A stretch of 64,000 nucleotides of DNA, taken from assembly GCA_028287895.1 (NCBI GenBank), contig JAQBOV010000019.1, forward strand, positions 1 to 64,000, given 5' to 3'. A program made the position numbers and the translations under genes. Positions 8,837-18,601 of the stretch are shown in pieces (positions within the stretch are counted from its first letter, which is position 1; each line of letters starts with the position of its first letter). The DNA is from Mucilaginibacter sp. GTDB taxonomy: Bacteria > Bacteroidota > Bacteroidia > Sphingobacteriales > Sphingobacteriaceae. Under the pieces are notes generated by a model. That model saw only the letters and a list, made by a program, of their open reading frames with translations. It did no database searches and had not been told where the DNA came from.

Positions 8837-9616
8837 TTAATTAAAAAATGATCTTACAAATCGCTCTTTTGAGCTTTTAAGCTTTTCAAATGACCCTTCA
8901 GTTATAAATTCCCCGTCGTTCATTATTACTATGCGATCGGCTGTTATGCTTGCGCATTCCATATCGTGGGTAATGATGATCGATGTGGTTTTATATTTCT
9001 TTTGCATCTGCAGTATTAACTCACTTATCTCTCTTGATGTAATAGGGTCAAGCCCGGTGGTGGGTTCATCATAGAGCATTATTTCAGGATTTACAATTAA
9101 GGTGCGCGCCAGCCCGATCCTTTTGCGCATACCCCCCGACAAATCAGACGGCATTTTATCAATCGCATCTGCTAAGCCCACACCCTCCAGTACTTCTTCA
9201 ACCTTTTGGTCAATCTCAGCCTGCTTGTTTAGTTTCAACACCCTTGTAAGCGGAAATTCAAGGTTTTCCCTTACAGTCATCGAGTCATATAAGGCACCGC
9301 CCTGGAAGAGGAAGCCTATTTTCATTCGTAGCTCTTTTAATTCTCTTTCGTTTAACCCGGCAACAGCTTCGCCAAAAACAGTTAATTCACCCCCATCCGG
9401 CACCAGCATACCAACAATACACTGTATAGCAACCGATTTACCGGTGCCGGATTTACCCAGTATCACTACGTTCTCCCCTCGTTTCACATCAAGGCTGATA
9501 TTTTTTAAAACCTCTTTTAAACCGAATGATTTTTTCAGCCCTTTAATGTGGATCACCGTTTCATCCCTTGCGGCAGATGGTTTGCTTTTCTGTTGGGTAT
9601 TCTTTTCTGTTTCCAT
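8837..9616 (-). CDS. mlaF: ABC transporter ATPase, MlaF type
   Basis: A 259-residue ATP-binding subunit of the MCE lipid transporter. Walker A is LGKSGTGKSVAIQ, the signature is LSGGMRKRIGLARTL, and Walker B with the D loop is IMLYDEPTTGLDP. The first 20 or so residues are a polar extension. It lies one base after mlaE and is certainly in the same operon. Confidence 0.92.
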   Translation of the reverse strand: METEKNTQQKSKPSAARDETVIHIKGLKKSFGLKEVLKNISLDVKRGENVVILGKSGTGKSVAIQCIVGMLVPDGGELTVFGEAVAGLNERELKELRMKIGFLFQGGALYDSMTVRENLEFPLTRVLKLNKQAEIDQKVEEVLEGVGLADAIDKMPSDLSGGMRKRIGLARTLIVNPEIMLYDEPTTGLDPITSREISELILQMQKKYKTTSIIITHDMECASITADRIVIMNDGEFITEGSFEKLKSSKERFVRSFFN

Positions 9617-9617
9617 A

Positions 9618-10394
9618 TTAACTATAAAAAAGTAAACTGCTTATCTGAACGACGATAGCATCAATAACAAAAATCCACAGTGAAGCAGTTACCACCGCCG
9701 AATTAGCAGCAAGACCCACGCTTTCCGTTCCGCGGTTGGAATTATAGCCTTTATAACAGCCTACAAAGCCAATGATAAAACCAAAAAAGATAGTTTTAAT
9801 AAAGGCAGGTAAAAAGTCGGTAAAATCCAGAGAGGCGATACATTTATTAAAGTAAAGCAGAGCGCTTACGTTGCTGGTGATATTGATGGCGAGAAAACCC
9901 CCGATCAGACCTAAAACATCCCCTAAAAGCGTTAATACAGGCACCATAAAGGTTGTGGCAAGTATACGGGTAACTACAAGGTACTGCACCGGATTGGCGC
10001 CCGATACCTCCATAGCATCTATCTGCTCAGTTACCTTCATGCTACCCAGTTCAGCGCCTATACCTGAACCTATTTTTCCGGCGCATATGATCGCTGTAAT
10101 TATCGGGCCTATCTCTCGAACAATAGATACTGCCAACGACTTAGGCATCATGCTTAATGCCCCAAAATTGACAAGGGTTGGTCTGAGCTGCAATGCTAAC
10201 ACCAAGCCCATTATAAATGCGGTAGTGCCTACGAGCATAAAAGACTTATAGCCTATCTCATAGCACTGACGTACAAACTCCGACCATTCAAAGCCGCCCC
10301 TGAATACATTTCTGAAAAAACTTGTTAGAAATAGTACCTGGTCTCCGCTTCCTTCAAGCCATTTCTTCCAGCCTGGTATTACCTGTTCTGCCAT
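9618..10394 (-). CDS. mlaE: ABC transporter permease, MlaE type
   Basis: A 258-residue inner-membrane permease with about six hydrophobic segments. Family features are VREIGPIITAIICAGKIGSGIGAELGSMKVTEQIDAMEVSG and the late segment IGFVGCYKGYNSNRG (each read in parts). First gene of the mla operon, so its upstream region at 10395-10478 should hold the operon promoter. Confidence 0.92.
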   Translation of the reverse strand: MAEQVIPGWKKWLEGSGDQVLFLTSFFRNVFRGGFEWSEFVRQCYEIGYKSFMLVGTTAFIMGLVLALQLRPTLVNFGALSMMPKSLAVSIVREIGPIITAIICAGKIGSGIGAELGSMKVTEQIDAMEVSGANPVQYLVVTRILATTFMVPVLTLLGDVLGLIGGFLAINITSNVSALLYFNKCIASLDFTDFLPAFIKTIFFGFIIGFVGCYKGYNSNRGTESVGLAANSAVVTASLWIFVIDAIVVQISSLLFYS

Positions 10395-10478
10395 TGGTGA
10401 TTAATTGATAGCCGTTTATAAACATTAATGTTCGGATTATTTTGGCAGTTCAAAAACCTTTGGCCGGGTATGCCCTTT

Positions 10479-11189
10479 TTACCGCATCGGCACTTCGATA
10501 ATCAAGATACGTGACAGGGCTTGGGTTTCAAGGGTGAGTGAACCTATATCTTCAACACCTAAAGCATCCCTTTTGTTTAGATCAGTTCCATCGGCGGCTA
10601 TTTTACCTTCAATCACGAAGATATAAGCGCCATTACCAGGTATTTGTATATCATACTTTACCGCCTGTCCGGCTTCAAAATCGCCCATGGAGAATATGGC
10701 ATCCTGGTTGATCCATAATGCATCACCGCCTTTTACCGGTGAAATTAAAGTTGTGAAATGGTTAATCTTAAGTTCTTCGGTAAAACTTTTCTGGTCGTAC
10801 CTTGGTTCGATGTTCATTTCCTTTGGAAATAGCCATATCTGCAAGGTATTGGCCTTTTCAGTTTTAGAATGATTATATTCCGAGTGTTGGATTCCTGTTC
10901 CAGCTGACATTACCTGTACCTCACCGGCTGTTATCACACCAATATTGCCCATACTGTCGCGATGCTCCAAAGCGCCTGAAATTGGGATAGTAATAATCTC
11001 CATATTATCATGTGGGTGTGTACCAAAACCCGTACCCCCGTCAATAATATCATCATTCAATACGCGCAATGCACCAAAATGCACTTTTGCAGGGTTATAA
11101 TAAGGGCCGAAGCTAAAAGAAAAGTTAGCTTTCAACCAACCGATGTCGTTGTGTCCCCGCTCATTGGCAGGGTGAAATACTTTTTTCAT
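10479..11189 (-). CDS. pirin family protein
   Basis: A 236-residue bicupin. The N-terminal cupin carries the metal motif FGTHPHDNMEI and later GIQHSEYN, typical of pirins such as YhhW, some of which oxidise flavonols such as quercetin. Cytosolic, no signal peptide. Single gene, 84 bases upstream of mlaE on the same strand. Substrate unknown. Confidence 0.9.
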   Translation of the reverse strand: MKKVFHPANERGHNDIGWLKANFSFSFGPYYNPAKVHFGALRVLNDDIIDGGTGFGTHPHDNMEIITIPISGALEHRDSMGNIGVITAGEVQVMSAGTGIQHSEYNHSKTEKANTLQIWLFPKEMNIEPRYDQKSFTEELKINHFTTLISPVKGGDALWINQDAIFSMGDFEAGQAVKYDIQIPGNGAYIFVIEGKIAADGTDLNKRDALGVEDIGSLTLETQALSRILIIEVPMR

Positions 11190-11329
11190 TGATCTGATAT
11201 GTTTTAATGGCGCCTAAGCTATTCACGAGCGATCAATTTATTTTAAACGATTGCTTCTGATGGGTTATGGCCACACGCCTACATTACATGTTTAAACATA
11301 CAATTTTTAATCCACAATTTTATTATGCG

Positions 11330-11337
11330 TATTTTTG
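11330..11337 (+). promoter_or_regulatory. -7 promoter box before the NAD(P)-binding gene
   Basis: TATTTTTG matches the Bacteroidota TAnnTTTG box and lies 19 bases before the ATG at 11357. No convincing TTG -33 element is seen at the right distance, so confidence is moderate. Confidence 0.5.
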
Positions 11338-11356
11338 CAGAAAATTACCTTTATAA

Positions 11357-12013
11357 ATGTCAAAAAAAGCAATTATAGCGGGTGCAAGCGGACTAATTGG
11401 CAGTACACTGTTAAATATACTGTTGCTAAAGCCCGGCTATGATGAGATTTTGATATTGGTAAGAAAAGAATTACCTGTTGAACATAAGAAACTGGTTCAG
11501 CTGGTTATTGATTTTGAAAAACTGGATGAACACGTTGCGGCCATAACCGGTCATGCCGTTTTCTGCTGCCTGGGATCGACAAAAAAAAAGACACCTGATC
11601 TGGGGGATTATAGAAAAATAGATCATGATTATCCCCTTAAGCTGGCACAATTGGCAAAGCAAAATCGCGTTGAACAATATCATTTAGTTTCGGCTATCGG
11701 CGCCAATAGGACGTCTTCTAATTTTTATGCAAAAATGAAAGGAGAAACCGAGGCTGACGTACAAAACATGGGTTTAAAATGCCTGCACATTTATCAGCCT
11801 TCTTTAATAACAGGAGACCGAAAAGAATATAGGCCTACAGAACGCATAGCCACCTTGCTAATGAAGATAATTGATCCTTTATTAGTAGGCGGCTTAAAAA
11901 AATACAGGAGCATACCTGCACAAACCGTTGCCCTGGCAATGTTTAATCAATCTTTAAAAAACGCGGAAGGTGTATTTATTCATCCTTCCGATAAAATAAA
12001 ACGATTAGCGTGA
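11357..12013 (+). CDS. NAD(P)-binding Rossmann protein (HTATIP2/atypical SDR-like)
   Basis: A 218-residue atypical short-chain dehydrogenase. The nucleotide motif GASGLIGS is at residues 8-15, and a YAKMKGE motif (about 123-129) gives the Tyr-x3-Lys pair. The nearest known group is the oxidoreductase HTATIP2/YbjT-like type; the substrate is unknown. Its stop overlaps the GTG start of the ABC-F gene (GTGA), so the two are co-translated. Confidence 0.82.
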   Translation: MSKKAIIAGASGLIGSTLLNILLLKPGYDEILILVRKELPVEHKKLVQLVIDFEKLDEHVAAITGHAVFCCLGSTKKKTPDLGDYRKIDHDYPLKLAQLAKQNRVEQYHLVSAIGANRTSSNFYAKMKGETEADVQNMGLKCLHIYQPSLITGDRKEYRPTERIATLLMKIIDPLLVGGLKKYRSIPAQTVALAMFNQSLKNAEGVFIHPSDKIKRLA

Positions 12014-13878
12014 GCACTTATATATCTGCCGAAAATTTAGGTCATTCATTTCATGATCATTGGTTGTTTAAAAATTTAACCATTGGCATCAACCGCGGGC
12101 GCAGAGTTGCCCTGGTTGGTATCAATGGTGCAGGCAAATCCACCTTGTTAAAACTATTGGCAGGGCAATTTTTACCTGTGGAGGGTAAAGTGGTACAAAG
12201 CCGTGACCTGAGAATGGGCTACCTGGAGCAGGACCCGTCATTTGATAAGGCCTATACTATCAGTGATTATATTTTCCATTCGGATAATAAGCAACAGCAA
12301 CTCATAAAAAAGTATGAAGAATTGCTTGAAAACGACCCCGACAATACCAAGGCTATCGATAAGGTAACCGAAGAGATCAGCGACAGCAATGCCTGGGAAT
12401 ATGAATATAAGATAAAAACCATATTGGGCAGGCTCGATATACACCATCTGAACCAAAAGATTGATACTTTATCAGGCGGTCAAAAAAAACGGCTTGCCCT
12501 GGCACGTTTGCTGATTGAAGATCCGGATGTTTACCTGCTGGATGAGCCAACCAACCATTTAGATATTGACACCATTGAATGGCTGGAAAAATTAATGACC
12601 GAAGGCGCCAAAACTATCCTGATGATTACGCACGACAGGTATTTCCTGGACAATGTTTGTAACGAGATACTGGAAATAGATAACGGCAAGATCATCCCCT
12701 ACTTTGGAAATTACGGCTATTATCTTGAAAAGAAAGCCGAAAGGGAAAGCACGATGGAGCTGCAATTTCAAAAGAATTCCAATTTGCTGAAGAAGGAATT
12801 AGAATGGATGCGCAGACAACCACAGGCACGCGGGACTAAATCAAAAGCAAGGATCGACGCCTATTATGACCTGGAAGAGAAAACCAAAAACAATGGTCCT
12901 AAAGGAAAGGTTGAATTAAGCGTAAAAACCGCCCGGCAGGGGAATAAGATAATGGAACTTCACCATTTATACAAAAGTTTCAACCATCAGCAACTGGTGG
13001 AAGATTTCAACTATGTATTTAAAAAAGGCGACCGTATTGGCCTTGCAGGTAAAAACGGCAGCGGCAAATCCACCTTGCTTAATATGATCACAGGTGGCCT
13101 TGCTCCGGATAAAGGAGAAGTTGAAAAAGGCGAAACGACAGTAATGGGCTATTTTCACCAATCGGGCATTACTTTCAAGGAGGATGACCGGGTAATAGAT
13201 GTGGTTAAAAACGTAGCTGAATTTATAACAATGGCGGATGGCAAAACCATTTCGGCATCTGCCCTGCTTACACTGTTCCTTTTTCCGCCAAAAAAGCAAT
13301 ATGGCTTTATAGCCAATTTAAGCGGCGGCGAGAAAAAAAGGCTGCAATTAATGAGCCTTTTGATGAAAAACCCGAACTTCCTTATCCTGGATGAGCCTAC
13401 CAACGATCTGGATATCGACACCCTAAATGTACTGGAGGAGTTTTTAACCAATTATACCGGGGTATTAATGCTGGTATCGCACGATCGTTATCTACTGGAC
13501 AAACTCACCGATCAGTTATTTATCATGGAAGGCGAAGGCCGTGTAAAGATATTTAATGGCAACTATTCCTCCTATCGTTACGAGCAGGAAATAGCAAAAC
13601 AGCAAGCCAAGAATGGTCCTGCCGGGGAAAGGACCGAACAAAAACCCCAACCCAAAAAGAGCAAATTAAGCTTTAAGGAAATAAAGGAACTGGAAAACCT
13701 GGACAAAGAAATCGCCTTGCTTGAAAATAAAATACAGGCATTAACGGCACAGCTCAATTCAGGCGTGCATGACCACTCTAAATTAATAGAAATAGCGCAG
13801 CAAATTGCCGGCTTAAATGACGAGCTCGACGGAAAAAGCATCCGCTGGATACAGTTAACTGAACTTAACGAGGCTTAG
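12010..13878 (+). CDS. ABC-F family ATPase (Uup-like)
   Basis: A 622-residue soluble twin-ATPase acting on ribosomes or DNA structures, without membrane parts. First cassette: GINGAGKSTLLK, LSGGQKKRLALARL and LLDEPTNHLDI. Second cassette: GKNGSGKSTLLN, LSGGEKKRLQLMSL and ILDEPTNDLDI. The C-terminal 80 residues form a basic coiled coil as in Uup. The start is a GTG at 12010 overlapping the previous stop by four bases; it is forced because the first cassette begins almost at once. Confidence 0.92.
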   Translation: MSTYISAENLGHSFHDHWLFKNLTIGINRGRRVALVGINGAGKSTLLKLLAGQFLPVEGKVVQSRDLRMGYLEQDPSFDKAYTISDYIFHSDNKQQQLIKKYEELLENDPDNTKAIDKVTEEISDSNAWEYEYKIKTILGRLDIHHLNQKIDTLSGGQKKRLALARLLIEDPDVYLLDEPTNHLDIDTIEWLEKLMTEGAKTILMITHDRYFLDNVCNEILEIDNGKIIPYFGNYGYYLEKKAERESTMELQFQKNSNLLKKELEWMRRQPQARGTKSKARIDAYYDLEEKTKNNGPKGKVELSVKTARQGNKIMELHHLYKSFNHQQLVEDFNYVFKKGDRIGLAGKNGSGKSTLLNMITGGLAPDKGEVEKGETTVMGYFHQSGITFKEDDRVIDVVKNVAEFITMADGKTISASALLTLFLFPPKKQYGFIANLSGGEKKRLQLMSLLMKNPNFLILDEPTNDLDIDTLNVLEEFLTNYTGVLMLVSHDRYLLDKLTDQLFIMEGEGRVKIFNGNYSSYRYEQEIAKQQAKNGPAGERTEQKPQPKKSKLSFKEIKELENLDKEIALLENKIQALTAQLNSGVHDHSKLIEIAQQIAGLNDELDGKSIRWIQLTELNEA

Positions 13879-13879
13879 A

Positions 13880-14128
13880 ATGAAACTTTCAGATCTCATT
13901 GCATCCGCGGGCGTAATCACATTACTGATTGCATTCTTGCTTAATTTATATAAAAAGCTACAGGCCCAAAGTAAAACCTATAGCCTGTTGAATTTTATTG
14001 GAGCGGGCCTATGCTGCCTTGCCTCCTGCATGATCAAATTCTACCCCTTTATTATTCTTGAGGGAATCTGGGCTTTTGTAGCGTTAGTATCATTATTTAA
14101 AGTTCCACGTGGAACATCCGGTAATTGA
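13880..14128 (+). CDS. small CBU_0592-like membrane protein
   Basis: An 82-residue protein with three hydrophobic segments (about 5-23, 37-52, 56-74). The pattern, with a conserved-looking YSLLNFIGAGLCC part, recalls the CBU_0592-like membrane domain. Function unknown. It starts one base after the ABC-F stop. The first parS-like palindrome (14101-14116) lies inside its last codons and is translated as VPRGT. Confidence 0.7.
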   Translation: MKLSDLIASAGVITLLIAFLLNLYKKLQAQSKTYSLLNFIGAGLCCLASCMIKFYPFIILEGIWAFVALVSLFKVPRGTSGN

Positions 14129-14284
14129 GTGTAATTTTGAATTGTTCCACGTGGAACATGGGAGTAAAATCGGGAAGCGCTCTAACGGCTGGGCGCAGTC
14201 CCGTGTTCCACGTGGAACACGGTAGTAAATATTCAAGAAACGATCTTATCACTGGGCGTAACTTTTTACGTTCCACGTGGAACA
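14101..14284. promoter_or_regulatory. parS: cluster of four parS-like palindromes
   Basis: Four copies of GTTCCACGTGGAAC lie at 14101-14116, 14143-14158, 14204-14219 and 14269-14284 (given as 16-mers). The second and third are perfect TGTTCCACGTGGAACA sites; around the third the symmetry extends to 22 bases (14201-14222). The outer base of the first and fourth does not pair. Centres are 42, 61 and 65 bases apart. The sequence matches chromosomal parS, the ParB binding site, in the form known from Pseudomonas. The spacers after sites 2 and 3 share agtaaa and ctgggcg, so the unit probably spread by duplication. Neighbouring mnmG (gidA) is an origin-proximal gene in many bacteria. Confidence 0.8.
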
Positions 14285-14294
14285 TGGAGGTAAA

Positions 14295-16157
14295 ATGTTT
14301 AAAAAATATAATGTAATTGTGGTAGGTGCCGGACATGCCGGCTGTGAGGCAGCCGCGGCGGCAGCCAACCTTGGCTCATCCGTTTTGTTGATTACCATGA
14401 ATATGGGAACCATAGCGCAGATGAGTTGCAACCCGGCAATGGGTGGCGTAGCCAAGGGACAAATTGTGAGGGAAATTGATGCGATGGGCGGCTACTCGGG
14501 TATTGTTACCGATAAAACCACGGTGCAGTTTCGCATGCTGAACCTGTCAAAAGGCCCGGCCATGTGGAGCCCGCGCGCTCAAAATGACCGCGCACGCTTT
14601 GCCGAAGAATGGCGCCTGGCATTAGAGCGGACACCCAATGTGGATTTCTGGCAGGACACGGTTACCTCCCTATTAGTAAAAAACAACACCATCCAGGGAG
14701 TCCGCACCGCTATGGGTATAACTATCGAATGTGACGCCGTCGTGCTGACCAATGGTACATTCCTTAATGGTGTAATACATATCGGAGAAAAGAAGTTTGG
14801 CGGTGGCCGTACCGGTGAAAAAGCAGCAACCGGATTAACAGAGCAGCTGGTAGAATTAGGTTTTGAATCCGGGCGGATGAAGACAGGCACCCCGCCCCGT
14901 GTTGACGGCCGCACACTTAATTATAGTGTGATGGAAGAACAATGGGGAGACGAAAACCCCGGTCGATTCTCTTACACAAACGTACAGCGATCCACCGATC
15001 AGCGTTGCTGCTGGATCACTTACACCAACAGCCAGGTGCACGAAACTTTGAAAGAAGGCTTTGAAAAGTCGCCCATGTTTACCGGCCGGATTAAAGGATT
15101 GGGACCGAGGTATTGCCCATCAATAGAAGACAAGATCAATCGTTTTGCAGAGCGCGAACGTCATCAAATATTTGTTGAGCCAGAAGGATGGAACACGGTT
15201 GAGATTTATGTCAATGGATTTTCGACCTCTCTTCCGGAAGATGTACAGTACAAAGCCCTGACACAAATTCCTGGTTTTGAAAATGCCAAAATGTTCAGAC
15301 CGGGTTATGCCATCGAGTATGATTACTTCCCTCCTACCCAGCTTGGCCTTACTTTGGAAACCAAACTGGTAAGCAACCTTTATTTTGCCGGGCAGATCAA
15401 TGGCACCACAGGATATGAAGAGGCCGCATCACAGGGATTTATCGCCGGCATAAATGCCCACCAAAAAAACAACGGCCTGCACGAGCTGATTATGAAACGT
15501 TCAGAATCGTATATTGGTGTCTTGATCGATGACCTGGTAACCAAAGGTACCGAAGAGCCTTATCGCATGTTTACCTCACGGGCGGAACACAGATTATTAT
15601 TACGTCAGGACAATGCCGATATTCGTTTAAGTCCCATCGGCCATGACCTTGGCTTGATCAATGAAGAGCGTATGGACAAGGTGAATCAGAAGATTAAAAA
15701 TTCCGATAAGATTGTGGCCTATACCAGGAGTATTTCGGTAGAAGCAACCGGCGTTAATTCATTACTGGAAGAACTGGGCACATCCCCCCTTACGCAAAAT
15801 GTAAAACTTTTCAATTTGCTGAGCAGACCACAGGTGTCTTTTTCAGACCTCAGGAAAGCCAATTCAGCGCTTGATGAGTTGCTCAACAACTACGATAAAG
15901 AAACAATTGAGCAGGCTGAAATAAAAATCAAATATGAGAGTTACTTTGAGAAGGAATTGGACATTGTAGAAAAAATGAGAAAGATGGAAGACAAGGAGAT
16001 CAATCCGGAGTTTAACTATCAAGGGCTGGTGTCACTGTCAAAAGAAGCCCGAGAAAAATTGATGAAGATAAAACCGCGCACTTTAGGACAAGCATCCAGG
16101 ATTTCGGGTGTTTCGCCATCTGACATCTCGGTTTTAATGGTCCACATTTCAAGATAA
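14295..16157 (+). CDS. mnmG: tRNA uridine-5-carboxymethylaminomethyl modification enzyme MnmG
   Basis: The FAD subunit of the MnmEG complex, which modifies wobble uridine 34 of several tRNAs. The N-terminal FAD motif is [14 protein letters not shown], followed by [21 protein letters not shown]. The C-terminal part with YEGYF-like [10 protein letters not shown] and [17 protein letters not shown] is typical. From ATG 14295 it is 620 residues, the usual length; a GTG at 14277 would lie inside a parS-like site and is not preferred. GGAGG sits a few bases upstream. Confidence 0.95.
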   Translation: MFKKYNVIVVGAGHAGCEAAAAAANLGSSVLLITMNMGTIAQMSCNPAMGGVAKGQIVREIDAMGGYSGIVTDKTTVQFRMLNLSKGPAMWSPRAQNDRARFAEEWRLALERTPNVDFWQDTVTSLLVKNNTIQGVRTAMGITIECDAVVLTNGTFLNGVIHIGEKKFGGGRTGEKAATGLTEQLVELGFESGRMKTGTPPRVDGRTLNYSVMEEQWGDENPGRFSYTNVQRSTDQRCCWITYTNSQVHETLKEGFEKSPMFTGRIKGLGPRYCPSIEDKINRFAERERHQIFVEPEGWNTVEIYVNGFSTSLPEDVQYKALTQIPGFENAKMFRPGYAIEYDYFPPTQLGLTLETKLVSNLYFAGQINGTTGYEEAASQGFIAGINAHQKNNGLHELIMKRSESYIGVLIDDLVTKGTEEPYRMFTSRAEHRLLLRQDNADIRLSPIGHDLGLINEERMDKVNQKIKNSDKIVAYTRSISVEATGVNSLLEELGTSPLTQNVKLFNLLSRPQVSFSDLRKANSALDELLNNYDKETIEQAEIKIKYESYFEKELDIVEKMRKMEDKEINPEFNYQGLVSLSKEAREKLMKIKPRTLGQASRISGVSPSDISVLMVHISR

Positions 16158-16289
16158 TTTATAGTTGGCTGATAATCAATAATTTAAATACAAAAAACGT
16201 ACAATTAAAAAACTTGCCATTAAAAGCATTATTTTTAATTCCGAATAACAATCTTCATCAAAAAATAAAAATCGATTATACGGCTTAAA

Positions 16290-17939
16290 ATGAGGCTAAA
16301 TAAAAAGACTGCTTTTTTACGTGAGAATTTACTGCTCTTTGTTATCACATTGGCACTATTTAGCTGCGCAAGTCAGCAAAAACCACAAGGCGGACCCCGA
16401 GATCGCACGCCGCCCAAGTTACTAAAGGCTACCCCGCCAAACATGACCAGGAATTTTTCGGCGAAACAGATCCGGATTGATTTTGATGAATACTTCACTT
16501 TAAAAAATCCGTTCCAGGAAATTAACATCAGTCCGTCAATGGAAAAGCTCCCGACCTACAAGGTGAGCAAAAAATCTATCGTTGTAGATTTTAAAGATTC
16601 GTTACAAAAAAACACAACATATGTAATCAACTTTGGCAAAGCCGTTGCCGACTTGAATGAGGGAAATGTTTTACCAAACTTCACTTATGTGTTTTCAAGC
16701 GGACCACATATTGACTCACTTAGCGTTTCCGGAAATGTCCAAAATCTATTAACCAAGGAAAAAGAAAAAGACGTAACAGTAATGCTTTTCCCGGTTAAAC
16801 AAGATACCCTGTTTGGGAAAAAGAAACCGACCATCTTTGCAAGTACCGACTCATCGGGAAACTTTTCGCTAAACAATTTACATGACGGCGATTATCGTAT
16901 ATACGCTTTGAAGGAAGCCGCCCCGAATAGAATATATGACAATGATAATGAATTGATCGCTTTTCAAAAGGAACCGATTCATTTGAGAAAAGATACTTCC
17001 AACATTCACTTGAATTTATTTAAGCAGGAACCGGCGAAGTTCAGAATGGTTGACCACCGGTTTGATGCGGACGGTAAAATGTTTTTTACTTTCAACAAAA
17101 GCCTCGATAATCCGTCCGTAAAGATTCTTGTCCCTGCTGCATTAGACGCGCAAAAAATGGTGGAGTTCAATAAAACCAGGGATACGGCCAAGATTTTTAT
17201 GCGAAATATGGATTTTGATTCAATCCGCGTTTCTTTTTTACAAAACAACAAACCCCTTGATACGGTAACCTTAAGAAAGGGCCGGAAAGAAGCGTTTGAC
17301 CGGGTCATCTCTTTAGTGTACAACACCAGTGCTGATGGTAAACTTAAACCCGGTACTGATCTGGTCGTTACCGCCAACATACCCATTGAAAGCGTCGATA
17401 ATTCTTTAATAACGCTCACTGAGGATTCCAGCTATGTATCTAATTTTACTGTAAGAAAAGATACCGCAACCCTGAAAAAACTTACGTTGCTTTATAAATG
17501 GAAGTCCAACAGCCGGTACCAGTTCATTTTCAACGAAGGAGCGTTGACTAGTATTTACGGAGATAAAAATAAAAAGCTGCTTAAAATATTCGAATTAGAT
17601 AAAGCTGATAACTATGGGCCGCTAACCTTGAAGATCACTATACCAGATACGTCGAAGGGATATATAATTGAACTGATCAACGGCAACGATGAGAAAGATA
17701 TAATACGACGGGATGCGGTTACAAAAAGCACGGTGCTGGTTTATAAAAACTATCCTGTTGGTAAATACAAAGTAAGGGTCATCTATGATGATAACAGAAA
17801 CGGAAAATGGGATAGCGGGAATGTGAAAAAAAGAATACAGCCTGAAAATATATGGCTATATCCAAAAGATATTACGCTCCGGTCAAATTGGGAAGCGGAG
17901 GAACCAATTGATATCCCAAAAGAACCTGCTACTTATTAA
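16290..17939 (+). CDS. Ig-like (Big_5) domain lipoprotein
   Basis: A 549-residue protein with a lipoprotein signal: a hydrophobic stretch ending LALFSC, so Cys26 would be lipidated. Next comes GGPRDRTPPKLLKATPPN and a Big_5-type Ig-like domain (about 40-135). The rest is beta-rich, with a late region YKVRVIYDDNRNGKWDSG that looks like a cargo or calcium-like loop. Widespread in Bacteroidota; function unknown, envelope location inferred. Its end overlaps the convergent carbonic anhydrase gene by 11 bases. Confidence 0.78.
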   Translation: MRLNKKTAFLRENLLLFVITLALFSCASQQKPQGGPRDRTPPKLLKATPPNMTRNFSAKQIRIDFDEYFTLKNPFQEINISPSMEKLPTYKVSKKSIVVDFKDSLQKNTTYVINFGKAVADLNEGNVLPNFTYVFSSGPHIDSLSVSGNVQNLLTKEKEKDVTVMLFPVKQDTLFGKKKPTIFASTDSSGNFSLNNLHDGDYRIYALKEAAPNRIYDNDNELIAFQKEPIHLRKDTSNIHLNLFKQEPAKFRMVDHRFDADGKMFFTFNKSLDNPSVKILVPAALDAQKMVEFNKTRDTAKIFMRNMDFDSIRVSFLQNNKPLDTVTLRKGRKEAFDRVISLVYNTSADGKLKPGTDLVVTANIPIESVDNSLITLTEDSSYVSNFTVRKDTATLKKLTLLYKWKSNSRYQFIFNEGALTSIYGDKNKKLLKIFELDKADNYGPLTLKITIPDTSKGYIIELINGNDEKDIIRRDAVTKSTVLVYKNYPVGKYKVRVIYDDNRNGKWDSGNVKKRIQPENIWLYPKDITLRSNWEAEEPIDIPKEPATY

Positions 17940-18441
17940 ACCACCCCGAGTACATGATGTAATTTTGAGGTAATTGCTTTAGCATTTCCTTCTGCCCGGT
18001 GCTTAAGGGCTTTATCTTTTTGGCAGGCGTGCCGGCATACAAATAGCCGGATTCGCAAACGGTATTTTCCAGCACTACCGATCCGGCGCCTATGATCACA
18101 AATTCCTCAACCACCGCATGGTCCATTACGATAGCTCCCATGCCTACAAGCACATGATCCTGTAGCGTACAGCCATGCACCAGCGCATTATGTCCGATGG
18201 ATACGTTATTACCTATATTGGTTGCCGCACGCAGGTAGGTGGCGTGTATGACCGCTCCGTCCTGGATATTGGTATTATTCCCTATCCTGATATAATGCAC
18301 ATCGCCCCTGATCACCGCGTTAAACCAAACTGAGCAGTTATCGCCCATCATCACATCGCCCACAATGGTGGCGTTTTCGGCAATAAAGCATTCATTTCCC
18401 CAAACAGGACTTTTATCTTTTACGGGTAGTATAACAGGCAT
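17929..18441 (-). CDS. gamma carbonic anhydrase family protein
   Basis: A 170-residue left-handed beta-helix protein built from hexapeptide repeats such as IGNNTNIQDGAVIHA. Three candidate zinc histidines are in GAVIHATY and in SIGHNALVHGC, as in archaeal Cam, so carbonate or CO2 hydration is possible; many relatives (YrdA, PaaY) have other or no proven activity. Convergent with the lipoprotein gene before it. Confidence 0.87.
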   Translation of the reverse strand: MPVILPVKDKSPVWGNECFIAENATIVGDVMMGDNCSVWFNAVIRGDVHYIRIGNNTNIQDGAVIHATYLRAATNIGNNVSIGHNALVHGCTLQDHVLVGMGAIVMDHAVVEEFVIIGAGSVVLENTVCESGYLYAGTPAKKIKPLSTGQKEMLKQLPQNYIMYSGWFNK

Positions 18442-18484
18442 TTTTTTAATTATTGAATTACAGAATAAGTGAATTAGAGATTTT

Positions 18485-18515
18485 TTGTATTGGTTTATAT
18501 TTTTATTTATGTTTG
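18485..18515 (+). promoter_or_regulatory. promoter of tRNA-Gly
   Basis: A TTG (18485-18487), 20 bases, then TATGTTTG (18508-18515) matches the Bacteroidota consensus TTG-N(about 19)-TAnnTTTG. The tRNA begins ten bases after the -7 box. Confidence 0.65.
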
Positions 18516-18525
18516 ATCAAAATTA

Positions 18526-18598
18526 GCGGAAATAGCTCAGCTGGTAGAGCATCAGTTTCCCAAACTGAAGGCCGCGGGTTCGAATCCCGTTTTCCGCT
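18526..18598 (+). tRNA. tRNA-Gly (anticodon CCC)
   Basis: A 73-base cloverleaf: acceptor GCGGAAA with TTTCCGC, D arm GCTC/GAGC, anticodon stem TCAGT/ACTGA around TTCCCAA giving anticodon CCC, and T arm GCGGG-TTCGAAT-CCCGT. CCA is not encoded. A minus-strand gene ends four bases beyond it. Confidence 0.95.
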
Positions 18599-18601
18599 CT
18601 T

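Noticed and set aside
8256..8840. 194-codon open frame antisense to mlaD
   Set aside because: Shadow frame rich in Ser/Thr/Pro; mlaD on the other strand is clear.
14101..14284. Evenly spaced repeats that look like a short CRISPR array
   Set aside because: The repeat is a 14-16 base perfect palindrome with CACGTG core, the spacers share sequence with each other, and no cas gene is near. parS is the better reading.
14097..14336. Open frames on both strands through the palindrome cluster
   Set aside because: They exist only because the repeated palindrome lacks stops; no family, and they overlap the mnmG start.
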